Shown: positions 12,956-33,245 of the stretch, piece after piece | Numbering within the stretch: position 1 is the first letter of the stretch | Layout of the letters: each line of letters starts with the position of its first letter | From: Pteria penguin | Lineage: Eukaryota > Mollusca > Bivalvia > Pterioida > Pteriidae | NCBI GenBank assembly: GCA_035048485.1 | Contig: CM068585.1 | Location: 14,117,501 to 14,181,500 of the forward strand | Length of the DNA stretch: 64,000 nucleotides | Direction of reading: 5' to 3' | Position numbers and translations under genes: made by a program | Notes under the pieces: model-generated | Database searches by the model: none | What the model was told of the DNA's origin: nothing | Seen by the model: only the letters and a program-made list of their open reading frames with translations

Positions 12956-13650
12956 ATATAATTTGGTATTTTATATAATCGTTAAACTTGATCAAACGAT
13001 TTGATGACTTCGGGTTTAAAATATATATAATATTTGGGTAGACATCTTAAAAAACCTGTCAAATTTGCTATTTCCGACATTTTAGAGAAAATCCACAAAA
13101 TTCATGTCAACGTGGGGTTTAATCTCTTAAATTTGGCGATAAGTACTGAGTAAATACATATATTTCTCCAGAAAATTAACAGTGCCAGAAAAGATCTCTA
13201 CAATAATATATGTCTTTCATATAATATAGTTCACTAATTATCTTGCTAATTGCATCATTTCTTCAGGGTACACAAGTATATTAGGGATGCTAAAGCTTAA
13301 GGCTATTACATCCTTTTCCACTCAGCGCATGTCAGCCCCCATAGCTCGTAACATTAAACAAAAAATACCAATATATGAGACATATAGATGAATAATCAAC
13401 AGTGAGACAATGAGACGTTGTCATGGCATGATTCTGTGAAATCTTTGGGCGGTACTGTAAATGGTTAAATGTTATTTCTCTTATTACGCCAAGACCAATA
13501 ATTTTCGGTATACGAAGTACCCTTGTAAACGTCTATTTTAAGATGGGGGCGTTTCTCCTAACTAATCTCTCCCCCACTGTGCAACCCCAATTTCTTTTCA
13601 TATATTATTCGGTAATATCATATTTATCTGTTGTTAACTGTGGTTTAATG
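12956..13650. other. Non-coding stretch
   Basis: AT-rich, nothing recognised. Confidence 0.45.
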
Positions 13651-13654
13651 CAGG

Positions 13655-13770
13655 GGAAGGAGGGGGGGTGTATTAAAAGGAGGGGATGTATTAAAAGGAG
13701 GGGGATGTATTAAAAGGAGGAGATGTATCAAAAGGAGAGGTATGTATTAAAAGGAGGGTGATGTATTAAA
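13655..13770. repeat. 21-bp purine-rich minisatellite, six units
   Basis: Units of the form AAAAGGAGGGGATGTATT, with small differences in the G run. Confidence 0.9.
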
Positions 13771-14287
13771 AAGAAGATTTCATCCCTATGTATTCTTTTA
13801 TAAAATGGATATGGCAGTTCAATTTATAAGATTGCGAGTATTATGGCGTAACTATAATTACTAAATTATCACCGAAGTTTTCCCCACGTAATTGTTTATG
13901 TAAGGAGGAGGACTCCATTTTGTCAATAAGAAACTGAAAAAAGAATGTTTGAAGAATAATATTGAAAATATTGAAAAAGTATAACCCAAACCATGAACCT
14001 TTATCTTTGATGAAATATAATAAGCTGTTTACACAAAACTACCCGAATTCAGATAATCATAACTACAAGTTTACGATAACTCGATCGTTATTGAGAGAAA
14101 CATAAATGAATTTAAAGTTGGTTGTGGGCTGTTTACAGGTGCGCAATTGGTAACCTGTCTCTCAGATGAGACACTGCAATCAAGGTCACGGAAATGAATG
14201 TATATAAAGGGTTTTCACTGTTTCTCGTTTGGGTTTATTCATACGTCCTGAGCAATGTATAGGGCAGATAATGTTACTGTATTACGG

Positions 14288-14566
14288 TTTGTTTTGTTTG
14301 TTTGATTATTGTTTTACGTCACTCCACGATTATTTCACGTATATGGTGACGGCATCTGCCTGATGCATTGCATACAAATTTAGACCTTTGCAACGGACCC
14401 ACCCGAAGCAGTGAGGGATCTTTTACGTGCCACGCCTACCGTGACACGGGACCTCGGTTTTTACTGTCTCATCCGAAAGACAGAACACCGGTGTGCCCCG
14501 GGCGGGAGTCGAACCCGCGACCTCTCGATCACGAGCCGAGCACCTTATCCACTAGGCCACACCGGC
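14288..14566 (-). mobile_element. tRNA-derived SINE, family 1, complete copy with target-site duplication
   Basis: On the minus strand: tRNA-Arg-like head (GGCCTAGTGGATAAGG, GGGTTCGACTCCC), a body with GATGCCGTCACCATATACG and the terminal GTAAAACAATAATC. A 14-bp direct repeat TTACTGTATTACGG flanks it at 14274-14287 and 14567-14580, as expected for LINE-mediated insertion. The two forward ORFs inside it are incidental. Confidence 0.9.
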
Positions 14567-14671
14567 TTACTGTATTACGGAGATAGTCAATAATCTTAAT
14601 GTGACATAAACTAAAGAGATGTAAAAGGGGAGTGAAAGTCCTCGTTTGCTACTATTATATAAATATCAAAA

Positions 14672-15045
14672 TATCTCAAAATATATAAATATTTGAAGAG
14701 CAGTGTTGAAACCAAAAAGTGAACCAAAGAATCTATCTAAGGACAGAATTATGCATGAGGGAGATACTCATTAGTTTCAGAGTGATTTACTTAATTTGAT
14801 GACTGAAAATTGAAGTATATATTTAATGTCAGTACAAAAGCACTGAAAACTAAACTTATGATGTCCTCGAGGACTATCAGTCCACCAAGAGTGACACCGG
14901 CCTAGTGGTTATAATAAATATAGAAAATATATACTTTTTAATTTAGTGCACCGTATGCGCATTTCGACAAATTATGTCTCTTCAGTGATGCTCGTGGCCA
15001 AATGATTGGAATTCTCAAAATATATAAATATTTGAAGAGCAGTAT
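14672..15045 (-). repeat. About 342-bp repeat unit with direct terminal repeats and a hammerhead-like core
   Basis: TCTCAAAATATATAAATATT occurs at both ends (14672 and 15014), showing slightly more than one tandem unit of about 342 bp. On the minus strand it contains ATCACTGAAGAGACATAATT followed by TGTCGAAATGCGC (14955-14990). The same unit occurs at 32682-33245, where an independent copy also shows dimer-like ends. Confidence 0.7.
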
Positions 15046-15050
15046 AATGT

Positions 15051-15724
15051 AAAGATGATGAATAAATCCAAACCATAGTCTAAAAATCATGAAACCAGAG
15101 GACATACAACATCAGTGAAAATGAAAAACAAGTGGAAAATAACAAAATATGTCTACTTGAAGAGCATATGTGAACCCCTGTGATGGAGTGAGATCAGGTG
15201 CCCGGGGAGAGTGAGCATCTCCTGCTTGCTAGCAACATCCTCATATATACCCAGTAGAAAGAGTCAAATCGTGTAAATTTCATATGTATTTATATATGGA
15301 GTAGTCAAACTAGGTATCCCTTTAGTATAGAAGGTGTCAAATCCGTGTAAAATGATCGGAACGGTCTCAGTCCAGAATATCATTTAAAAGTCTGGATAAC
15401 GAGATATCATATGGAGTAATAAGAGTCTCGTAACGACCGTAGAACTTCCTCAGTGACGTTGCTAGTCTAGCACATATATAACCCTGGTTGAGCAGCTTAA
15501 CTGAAAGTCGCCTAGCCCTCAGAACAAAGTCATTGTAATTTGAACATGCTCTGGAATAACGTATTAACTGAGATATGAATACGTCGTATGCAGGCGATGA
15601 TGAAATGTTGCTACTTATGAAAGGAAAGATTGTGATAGCGAAATTGAAATCGTCACGTTTGTCATAGAGTGAGGTGTTCAATTGACCATTAATGTCGAAA
15701 GACAACATAATATCTAAATACGAA
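15051..15724 (-). pseudogene. Retroelement RT C-terminal region plus 3' UTR (family A)
   Basis: The frame from about 15724 down to 15367 encodes TSYLDIMLSFDINGQL, LYDKRDDFNF, AYDVFISQLIRYSRACSN, SVKLLNQGY, LRKFYGRYETL and ends LLNDILD before a stop. Bases 15051-15366 are its 3' UTR, ending in the reverse complement of CATCATCTT. The catalytic RT domain is missing, so this is a 5'-truncated copy. Copies at 38444-38926 and 47672-48160 share its 3' end. The wider family carries a YIDD reverse transcriptase box (see 46935-47438). Confidence 0.75.
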
Positions 15725-16495
15725 GTAAATCAGGGAATGCAATGGTTGCTTATTACAACAAAATTTATGCTTAATGAATGTGATTTCGAAGGATTTCTTC
15801 TACAGAAGAGGTGCATAGAAAGTGTATGTCGGATTACAAAATCTGACTTGACTTTTAATATATGCTATGTAAACAAATACAATATTGAGCACGTTTTCAT
15901 TATAAATATATTAATCTAAAAGCTGCTTTAGGACGCCTATTTTTGGATACCTTTGTCGTATGTGCCAGTATAACAGACGGCACTCCTGATTTCACCTTTT
16001 CATGTGTCTGTGAATATACCATCAGAGTGCGCTGTTGTGAATGCCTCATTGACATAACATAAATGTTTTTGTAGATGACATTGTTGTTTAATTGTCACCT
16101 TCAATGGACATATACAATAAAATTATTGACAGCAACAAGCATACGGAAATATATGATAATCATGACGACATTGAATGTCCAATTGTAAATTCCTAGATAA
16201 GACAGTGATGTCCCTAGATTCCTATCTGATGATGATTATATATATACACGAATACATATACAAATACATATACAAGTTGCATTTAAAGTCTGGGGTTACA
16301 GATGTCATAAATTTTGAATAACTTTGGGGAATTTTTATAGATCACATAATTTCCAGCACCATGTGTTCACCCAAATCTCTTATCCATGTTGATACGTACC
16401 TCTAACATGTCAGCCAAGGATAATGGAAAGTTTTTAATAATTTCATCTCATGGGGTTAAAAAAAGGTAAACGCCTTTGATATTGCCTTACATCAC
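15725..16495. other. Non-coding stretch
   Basis: Nothing recognised; the short forward frame at 15692-15919 has no conserved feature. Confidence 0.45.
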
Positions 16496-16497
16496 TG

Positions 16498-16722
16498 CTC
16501 ACTCCGTGTGAGCTGGACTATCCGACGGCATACATAATAACAGTAGTATTGCTGCACCTGCTCTCAGAATGGATATCTCCGTGTGAGCTGCATTATCCGA
16601 CGGCATACATAATAACAGTAGTCTTGCTGCATCAGCTCTCAGAATGGACCTCTCCGTGTGATCTGCACTATCCGACGGCATACATAATAACAGTAGTACT
16701 GCTGAACCAGCTCTTAGAATGA
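16498..16722. repeat. 75-bp tandem repeat, three units
   Basis: Three head-to-tail units beginning CTCCGTGTGAGCTG at 16502, 16577 and 16652 and sharing CTATCCGACGGCATACATAA. Because 75 is a multiple of three the minus frame stays open; this is not taken as coding. Confidence 0.9.
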
Positions 16723-17099
16723 CTAATGCATAATCAAGGTATTCTTGAAGTGACGTCGAAGATTTATTTCAGATAATGTTGGATTGTGTAGATTAAGGAA
16801 GTGTGCAATACTTTGGGACTTATTTCTAATTAAAAGGATGAAATAAAATGATATGTCCATTGGAATACATGAATTGGCCTGTATCGTAATTGCAATACGA
16901 TCGAATAATTTAGTAAGGTCGTTTTCTGTATTTATTTGACTCTAATCATGTTTTATGTGCACGTCTTTGGTGATTTTTGTCATGCAGTTTAATCAGAAGT
17001 CTTATGTTTTCTCTTCAAAAGATGTCTGCGTTCCCATTTCGTTTTATATAAGAAATTAAGAAAAGACATTGCTAAACAAAGATTACAATAAAGTGGTTT

Positions 17100-17620
17100 G
17101 GCATTTTTACATGGAGGATTATTTATAAATTTTTAAATGTGTTTCCTTTAATTATGCTGCTTTTGCGGTGAGTTGGAAGGTGGGCGCCCGTAAACCGGCA
17201 AACCACACCAGTAGATTGACGTTTGTTACATTAACTGATCATGACCTATCGTAACTGTCGTGCAATCGAATATTTATGTAAGAAAGTTTTCAAACAGGGC
17301 ATTATAACACATCGAATCTGATGACATCGAACCTAGATCGTCGCCATAAAAGACTAAACCCATATAGAAAACAATTCTGTTGACATGTGAAATAATAATC
17401 AATATACATATAAATAAGAAAGAAAAGTTACTGACTCAGCCGTGTGACAGAAGTCATCACGAAACTATACAGTATATAGTGTAATGATATGAATATAAAT
17501 ACCCCATAAGAACATTACAAAAAAATTCGGTTATAGTGCAGTTAAGATACCGACTTAGTACGGTCATTTGATATGACAGTAGTCAATCAATTGGTGTTGT
17601 TACCGGTTACGGTTTGAAAA
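17100..17620. mobile_element. Retroelement family B 3' UTR fragments, two copies in opposite orientation
   Basis: 17100-17230 (+) matches 49300-49420 (TACATGGAGGATTATTTATA, GGTGAGTTGGAAGGTGGG, CGTAAACCGG). 17425-17620 is the reverse orientation (CAGCCGTGTGACAGAAGTC, ATACCGACTTAGTACGGTC, TTACCGGTTACGG), matching the 3' end of the insertion at 39945-41003. Confidence 0.6.
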
Positions 17621-17744
17621 ATTATATCATGTATAATAAAACCTGCCAAAATATCTAATGCTGAACTTTTTCTACATCTAAGGTTTTACAACTTTCAGTA
17701 GAAGGATATAGGCAGAATATTAAACAACTGGTTCTGTGTCATTA

Positions 17745-17965
17745 CAATATACCTCAGTGGACACTCCCGCATACCAGAATATTCAGAGGTGAGACTAAAA
17801 CCCCAAACAAATCGATACTGATCACAGACACCACGAAATCACTGTTCATTAGACAAAAAACTAGGCAGTCAAATGTGGCGAGAGAGGATACAGATCATCA
17901 AAAGAAAATTATTTCAGGCGACTAGAGATAGTACGCATCTCCTGTCAGCTAACAGCGTTTGCCAT
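17745..17965 (-). mobile_element. Retroelement 3' UTR fragment
   Basis: The reverse complement carries GTCTCACCTCTGAATATTC, GAGTGTCCACTGAGG and, nearer 17960, AGCTGACAGGAGATGCG, diverged forms of the family A 3' UTR signature. Confidence 0.45.
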
Positions 17966-18256
17966 GTATAATTTCAAATTTAAATGTAAAATAAAGGGTA
18001 AATCAACATGAAGATATGGTTCAAATCCTTGTCACTCCGCACCAAAAGGCATTTATAGACATCTGGAGACCCTGACAAATGAAATTCCATGTTTTGAGGA
18101 GTATATAATCACATGCAAAGGGTAAATCTGAATAGAAGACAATCATGACTAACACCAAGGAAAATATGAAATATTGATTATAAATTAAGTCAGGCAAATG
18201 TATACAATCTGATGATTTAAAAATAATATGTTTCCTTTTAACGAATTAGATCGATC

Positions 18257-18496
18257 GATTATTGTTTTACGTCACTTCACGATTATTTCACGTATATGGT
18301 GACGGCATCTGCCTGCTGCATAGAAATTTAAACCTTTGCAATGGAACGACCGAAGCAGTGATGGATCTTTTACGTGCAACGCCTACCGCACAACGACACC
18401 TGGGATTTATTGTCTCATTCAGTGTATCCATGGTGGGAGTCGTATTTACGACCTTTCGGTCACTAGCTGAGCACTTCTTCCGCTGAGCCATACTGG
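18257..18496 (-). mobile_element. tRNA-derived SINE, family 1, copy 3
   Basis: Same order of blocks as 14288-14566: GATTATTGTTTTACGTCAC at the left end, ATATGGTGACGGCATCTGCC, GGGAGTCGTATTTACGACC in the tRNA part and a degraded head at 18496. More diverged and without a clear target-site duplication. Confidence 0.8.
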
Positions 18497-18499
18497 TAT

Positions 18500-19555
18500 T
18501 ACCGAATAACATGATTTGCCATTTTGAAATGAATATCACCGCCATTAGAGACGGTCAGTTGTACAGATGATACAAAGTTTAAATATAATTGAATCTCGTC
18601 CAGATCGATAATTTCAAATATTCTCTATTGTAGAAGAGCTTTTGAAAATATAAATATATTTATTATAATAAGAATTATAATAAGAATTATTTAATTCTGT
18701 TGAGAACAGACAATTTCGAAATTTGTAGAAATCATTTGAATTCTCTTCTTTGTGAAAACAACAAGCAATTTCGAAATGTGTATATCTCTTGAAAATTATC
18801 TTCTTTGTCAGAAAAAAGATCCCAGGCCACTGCACTTCTGTCATAGATTCAATTGACTATAAAAGCAATCTAGTTCAAAACTATCTCCTTACATTTTTAT
18901 TCAAAAGATGTCAGTCAAGCGTTTACACCCACGATTCAAATTTTCGTGTTTACTTGTGCCATTTTCCCATACGTCTCAAATTCTACATAGATAACGTTAA
19001 GGTGATTATGAAATATAAGATTTCTGTCTGACGTACTCACAGAGATTCTCACAACTTCGGTTAATATATGATTTAATATAATATTAACATTAAGAATAAA
19101 AATAGCCAGAGAATAACATTTTGATAAAGAGAACACGCCAAATTTTTCGACTAGTTATGATTTTCCAGCTAGTGGTTCCTCGTAACCGAATGACAATTAT
19201 TTTGACATTTCTGCTCAGAATCCATGCTGAAATGACTTTGTACAAGCAATTCTGATTTGAATAACTTAAGAATTTTATGAGTTTGATGCAGAATCTATGA
19301 CATTTATGTTATGTATTACTGTGCAAAACGGCACGTGACGTTACGGATTTATGGTCAGGTTTTGGTCTATTTGCGTAGGACGTGTCGATTTTGGTATTAG
19401 TCATAACTACATGTATATCGACATCAGACAGGGAGAAGTCTAAAAGCATATAACAGGTCTTTTTCAATTTGCGTACGCATAATGGCATATACGTGATCAA
19501 ACGTAGTAGTAAAGACAGGGGTAAATTTTATCTATATTTACAACAACTTGCTCAC
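18500..19555. other. Non-coding stretch
   Basis: AT-rich with short open frames on both strands that overlap each other; nothing recognised. Confidence 0.45.
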
Positions 19556-19559
19556 AATT

Positions 19560-19800
19560 GAAAAGGGCACCGCTACTTCCTGCTGAGACTACGCTACTCC
19601 CTCGCTGCGACTGTGCTAAACCCTGCTGTGACTAAGTAACTCCCTCCCTGCGAATACGCTACACCCTGCTGCGGCTACTTTATCACTGCGACTACGATAC
19701 TCTCTCGCTGCGCTGTGACTACTCTACTGCCTCGCTGCGAATACGCTACATCCTGCTGCGACTACGCTACTGCATTGCTGCAACTGCGTCATGTCCTTGC
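19560..19800. repeat. Degenerate 21-22-bp minisatellite
   Basis: About ten imperfect units around CTGCGACTACGCTACTCCCT, with variable spacing. It is noticeably more GC-rich than its surroundings. Confidence 0.8.
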
Positions 19801-21184
19801 TACATCTCTGAGTCTGGAATATATCTTAGCTGGTCCATTTAGCCCTTAGACCATCTGACGCCAAGTCGACAGTTTGACAGGCGTTAAAGTACAAAATTGT
19901 GACACGTCTTTGTCAAACTAAAATATAACTTCAAATACATAATTAGAAAATAAAGTATAATTACCATAAAACCAAATTCGAAAGCGATATTATACATATA
20001 TGTAAAACCGTTACGATCTATTTTACCATTAAAATGTATTAGATTGAACTGAATATCTATGCGTCGATATTCTGAATTATTACCATTTAATGAATCCATA
20101 AAATAAATAGAAAAGTGTTAAATGAATAAATAATTAACAAATAAATAAGTAGTAATAAATACATAAATAATAAGTGTAAATAACATACATGAAATATAGT
20201 ATTTAGATAGGCTCTTTAACATGATCTTGTCCTTGTGGATTATCTTTAATGTTATATGCCCTTGTTATATTTTATCAGAATTTAGTTCATACTCAGTTCA
20301 TATATAATTGATACAAATTTTACATATGCTTATATTGAATTTAGTTCTCGAGAAAACGATGAGCGTTTATTTGAAGTATGTTTCTTTATCGTTGTTAAAG
20401 CCGAAAACATGGTAATTATATTGGTTTTTTTTGTAAAAGAAATAATATACAAAAATCGAGATGGAGATTATATCCTTTAGATAGTCTCTTTTACAGCGCA
20501 AACAATACCTATCAGGGATATAAATCTCTTAGGGACGGTTCAATTAACAATCTCGCTTTTGTGTGGAGGCGTACATACGTTAGCGACTGTCTGTTGACAG
20601 AATGAGGATAATCAACGTTTTTGGACTGAGAGTGTCTTATTATCTGATAAGAGGTAGCTATTTAAAAACAACACAAAAGAACTGGATTCCAAAAGTATGA
20701 AAAGACTTTTAAGTACAAAATTTATTTCGAAATTCTTCTTTTTTACTTCAGACTAAAATGTAGAACGACAATTATGAGTCGTTTTCTAATAGACGGCGTT
20801 GAATGTTTTCATTATAACTGATATTTGCAAATGCAGCCAGATAAAAAAAAAAGGTTCGATTCCAGCATTGTAGATTTAAGCTGAAAACGGCTTTACTTAT
20901 AAATACAGTCCCTGTAAATAAGAATTGTTATTTTCCACAGTTGATGCAAAACAGAGTGTGGGCCAATAACCCGTTTAGCCTGTCATTGCTAACATGTTAG
21001 AAAACAATTATAACATAAAACACTTTTAAGATCTAAATGTCGTTATGTCATGAAATCAGTCATGCAATGGATGGAATATTCGAGCAGAGTGTAGTTCCCT
21101 CTACAGTACGTGTGGGTGGGTGGTTGCTTGCGTGCGTGTGTCTGTAACGAAAGTTTGTAGACACTTTAGAAGCCCTAACCATGG

Positions 21185-21185
<1 letters not shown>
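19801..21185. other. Non-coding stretch
   Basis: AT-rich, nothing recognised. Confidence 0.45.
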
Positions 21186-21187
<2 letters not shown>

Positions 21188-21265
<78 letters not shown>

Positions 21266-21275
21266 ATATTGATAT
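21188..21275. repeat. (TA)n microsatellite
   Basis: Nearly uninterrupted AT dinucleotides about 330 bp upstream of the secreted-protein gene; an A run follows at about 21341-21369. Confidence 0.95.
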
Positions 21276-21338
21276 TTCTCAACATTTAGGAATTGATTTT
21301 TTCTGTATCAGTAAAGTAAGCACTGAAAATCCCTAAAA

Positions 21339-21369
<31 letters not shown>

Positions 21370-21570
21370 GAAAAAGAAAAACATTCAAACATTCTTCATC
21401 GAAAAAATTTTAGTGCTGCTTGCCTTGACATTAACAAATAAATAAAGAATTATTTGGAGCGTGAATACTCTTTCAAAAAAGGTCATTCTCTAAAAAGAAA
21501 TTCTCTGTTTTCTAACGATTTCGAAATAGCGAGCCTTTGTACTTAATGTATATTTCAAAATACGCAACAA

Positions 21571-21578
21571 TATAAAAG
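21571..21578 (+). promoter_or_regulatory. TATA box of the secreted cysteine-rich gene
   Basis: TATAAAAG 42 bp before the ATG at 21613. The position mirrors the TATA box of the minus-strand paralogue, supporting both as real promoters. Confidence 0.6.
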
Positions 21579-21612
21579 GCGTTGTAAGGAGTTAAAACTT
21601 CAATGCGACATC

Positions 21613-29931
<8,319 letters not shown>

Positions 29932-30065
29932 CTCATTTCACAGAAATGATACTATGGACAATACTGATAACAAATCATAACTTGACTCTATCTGAACCTA
30001 ACACAACATTTCTCTTCTCGTGAATTGTATCTCTTGTTCAAAATTCTGTGCTATTTCTGATCTTT

Positions 30066-30071
30066 AATAAA
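30066..30071 (+). terminator. Polyadenylation signal of the secreted cysteine-rich gene
   Basis: AATAAA 135 bp after the stop codon; the first canonical signal downstream. Confidence 0.6.
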
Positions 30072-30099
30072 TGACTCAAATTGCTTTTTAGACTTTTTT

Positions 30100-31430
30100 A
30101 TTCCAAATGGATTGACCTTCTCACTGGTATAAAAATGTAATTAAAATAATTGGTGGATGTATCATAATGCAGTAACATAGTAACAAAGAAGTTATATAGA
30201 CATTTATGTAGAGGTAGTTACCAGGTGTACCACATCAATATGTGAAAGGTTGTAAAAATAACATGGAAACAGTAAAATCAGCGGTAAAATAATCAGAGGT
30301 ATGCTTGCTACAGTTCCTTAGTATACCACTATATTTAGTCGATTTTAAGGTCGCATATAAGTCAGTCAGCAAACAAAAACTAACATCTTTGACGGAAGGT
30401 ATTTCCCTTTCCTCTGTTTAGTCGATATTGTTCGTCTCTCTGATCTTAGATAACTCACTCTTAGTGTTATTGAAAATGTATATTTTAGTCCCCTCAAAAA
30501 GGGATTAACTGTCAAGTCATTAAGGTAGAAAAAGTCTTGTCTCGAGATAGTTGATAAAAGAAATTATTGGCCATTGCTTTAATACAAGAACGAGGCCATA
30601 AATCAATGCCTTGTGAATATATAAATATTATTTTGTAGAAATAAATAATAAAACACAACCTTCCATGTCCAATTTTGTAAGATAATCACGCAAAGTAATT
30701 ACTTGTATGGCAATGGACTCATGTGCATTTCGAGGCCGTTAAAGATTTGTAAATGTTTTAGGCGTGTTTGAATAGAAAAAAAAATATTGGTCACTTAATG
30801 AGTTAAAACTCATAACAAAACCCATTCAATTGAAAGTTTTTCAGCATTGTCAAATGATAATACCGGTAATTCCGTTTGCTTGACGGGGTGACCTGCAAAC
30901 TTTCCTAATTTCAAATGTAAACATCAACAAATTTTTTATGTTATAAAATTTTACATTAGCAAAATGAGATTAAAATTAATTATTTTACAGCAGAATCAAT
31001 CTCTAGTTACAGATGATAAAATAATTTCATCCAATCATAGCCAATGATATAGCATTCACAACTTAAATTTGAAATAGCAATTATTTTGCTCTAACCGTAT
31101 TTTTCCTACTCCGAAGTGCATCCGAAACTCGTTTTCAAAGATAGTCATAATAAGATTGCGATATCTTTTATAAAGTAAAAGACTAAAAACATGTACTGTA
31201 CTATTTGTGATAAAAGGGGATTAATTCAATAATCAATTCTGAGACGCATTTTGAAATGATCCTGACTCCTGCCAGTACAAAGAATATATAGTCTTTATTA
31301 TAGTTATACTTAAGAAATTATTACTCCAATTACTTCTTTAAGAAGCAATGTATCGAAACATTATATCGTTGTATGAATATTAGAATATATGGCTATATAT
31401 AATGCATTTTATTGAGATGTATTACGCAGT
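30100..31430. other. Non-coding stretch with a MITE fragment
   Basis: Only a piece at about 30880-31060 (TTCAAATGTAAACATCAACA, ACAGCAGAATCAATCTCTAG) is recognised, a diverged relative of the repeat at 12525-12955. Confidence 0.5.
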
Positions 31431-31438
31431 AACGTTAA

Positions 31439-31831
31439 GGCAATCCACGACGTCATTGACATTATAGTCTACTGAAAATCGCATAATAAATTGAGTAAAG
31501 ATTATTTCTGCAAAAAGGGTTAAAATGCAAATAGTGTAACAAGTCTAAATTCTTTTACATATCTAAAATTTATTCCTACCTGATTGCAATCACGTGATTG
31601 CTATATATAGCATATGTAGTACTAACAACAAACATTCAAAAAGTGCAAGAGTACGTTGCCCAATTTGGTAATAAAATTTTGTTGTAAACAATAAATAGAA
31701 GCCTTTTTCTTGGCGTGTTGATTGTTTCAGTTTATCCCCTTTATATAATGCATTGAACCATAGTGATGTCACAATGACGACATGTTATGTTTTGGCGGGT
31801 TTTCTGCAACATTATATAATTGTGTATTGCC
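31439..31831. mobile_element. TTAA-flanked MITE
   Basis: TTAA at 31435-31438 and 31832-31835 flanks inverted ends GGCAATCCAC / GTGTATTGCC. TTAA target duplication is typical of piggyBac- and Kolobok-type elements. 393 bp, no coding capacity. The terminal repeat is short, so the superfamily is inference. Confidence 0.6.
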
Positions 31832-31839
31832 TTAACACA

Positions 31840-32680
31840 GTTGCGTACCTGTTGTGAACTATATACAAAGAACAATAATTTTGCACGCATTTTGATCGAT
31901 TTTTTCGCTTCAGTTTTTTAATGCATTCCTGTGCATACTTCTAATTAACTAAATATAAGCTTTTCCACGAGTTATTGTAGTAGGTTTCCATCAAAATCTC
32001 ACCTCTTGTTTTCCATAGAATTAAAAATATACTTTTTCGACAACCCTTCCCAAACGTGCACAGCCGATAAATATATCATTTTAAGAGTTTTTAATCGTTG
32101 TCATGTCAAATTGATATTTATACATACAACTATCATCATCATTGATTCTTGCACCTTACATCCCAGTATCTGAGCCAATATTTACACGTGAACATGAATG
32201 GGCTGTTATGTTCAAATGTGTTTTTTTGCATGACTTTTATTCTATTGTCAAATATCACAAGTTCCGATTAATAGAGTTATCGGTCTTTGACATTCCCTAG
32301 CGGCTATTGTGACTGATACATTGAAATAGTAGTCCCTCCGACGTCTCGTTAATTACTATTCGTTGACCCCCAGGTCAAAGCATGGTAATTAACGAAAGGC
32401 GCAATTGGCTGATCTGCTGATGACTAAAATGATGAATTATCAGCTTTTGATTTGAATATTTTTCAGCGTTAATTTTGGCAATAACTGTATTATCAGGAAC
32501 ACATAAAATGAAAATATCCATGAGGGGAGAACACGTTTGTGTAAAAGATTTGACTTTCTATTTTCCCTCCTTTTCCAAACCCAATATCTAAGTCTGTTTT
32601 CATATTCTCGCCCTCTTTCTCCCTCTTGTCCCCTTTTCATCCTTGCTGCGCCTCTCTGTCATATTATTTCATATTCTTTA
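31840..32680. other. Non-coding stretch with a MITE fragment
   Basis: About 32310-32400 (GATACATTGAAATAGTAGTC, CTCGTTAATTACTATTCGTT) matches the right half of 12525-12955. Nothing else recognised. Confidence 0.5.
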
Positions 32681-32681
32681 C

Positions 32682-33245
32682 AAGGTGTATATGTTTTATA
32701 TTCATTATAACCACTAGGCCGGTGTCACTGGGGGCAGGCTTGGTGTAGTGGTTAAGTGCTTGGCTTGCGGCGCCGACGATTCGGGTTCGATTCCGGGGTT
32801 GCGCCACTATGTTTAAGAGGTTGGTAACCTCCTGCTTCCATGTTGCGATATAACTGAAATATTGTTGAAAGCGACGTAAAACACCAATCAACCAACAACC
32901 GGTGTCACTGCTGATTGACTGATAGTCCCCGAGAGCATCATAAGTCTTGTTTTCAGTACTTTTGTACTGACATGAAATATATACTTAGAATTTTCCGTCA
33001 TGAAATTATGTAAATCACTCTAAAACTAAGGAGTATCTCCCTCATGCATAGCTCTGTCCTTAGATTGATTCTTTGGTTCACTTTTTCGGTCATTTTGGTT
33101 TTAATACTGCTCATCAAAATTAATATTGAGATAATATGAGAATTCCAACCATTCGGCCGCGAGTATCACTGAAGAGACATAAGCTGTCGAAATGTGCATC
33201 TGGTGCACAACATTAAAAGGTGTATATGTTTTATATTTATTACAA
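32682..33245 (+). repeat. Repeat with direct terminal repeats and hammerhead-like core, split by a SINE
   Basis: AAGGTGTATATGTTTTATAT occurs at 32682 and 33217. Removing the SINE and one target-site copy (180 bp) leaves a unit of about 355 bp. The core at 33165-33210 reads ATCACTGAAGAGACATAAGC then TGTCGAAATGTGCATC. It is the same unit as 14672-15045 in opposite orientation, and both loci hold slightly more than one unit. Confidence 0.7.
32731..32898 (+). mobile_element. tRNA-derived SINE, family 2, with 12-bp target-site duplication
   Basis: Head GGCTTGGTGTAGTGGTTAAG (A box) and GGGTTCGATTCC (B box), tail GCGACGTAAAACACCAATCA. CCGGTGTCACTG flanks it at 32719-32730 and 32899-32910. 168 bp, inserted into the repeat at 32682-33245. 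Confidence 0.9.

Noticed and set aside
14411..14593. Possible tRNA gene on the minus strand
   Set aside because: The tRNA-like part is the head of a SINE with a target-site duplication, and three related copies exist.
16499..16681. 60-codon minus-strand repeat ORF
   Set aside because: The three 75-bp tandem units keep a frame open by their length; no start context or homologue is apparent.
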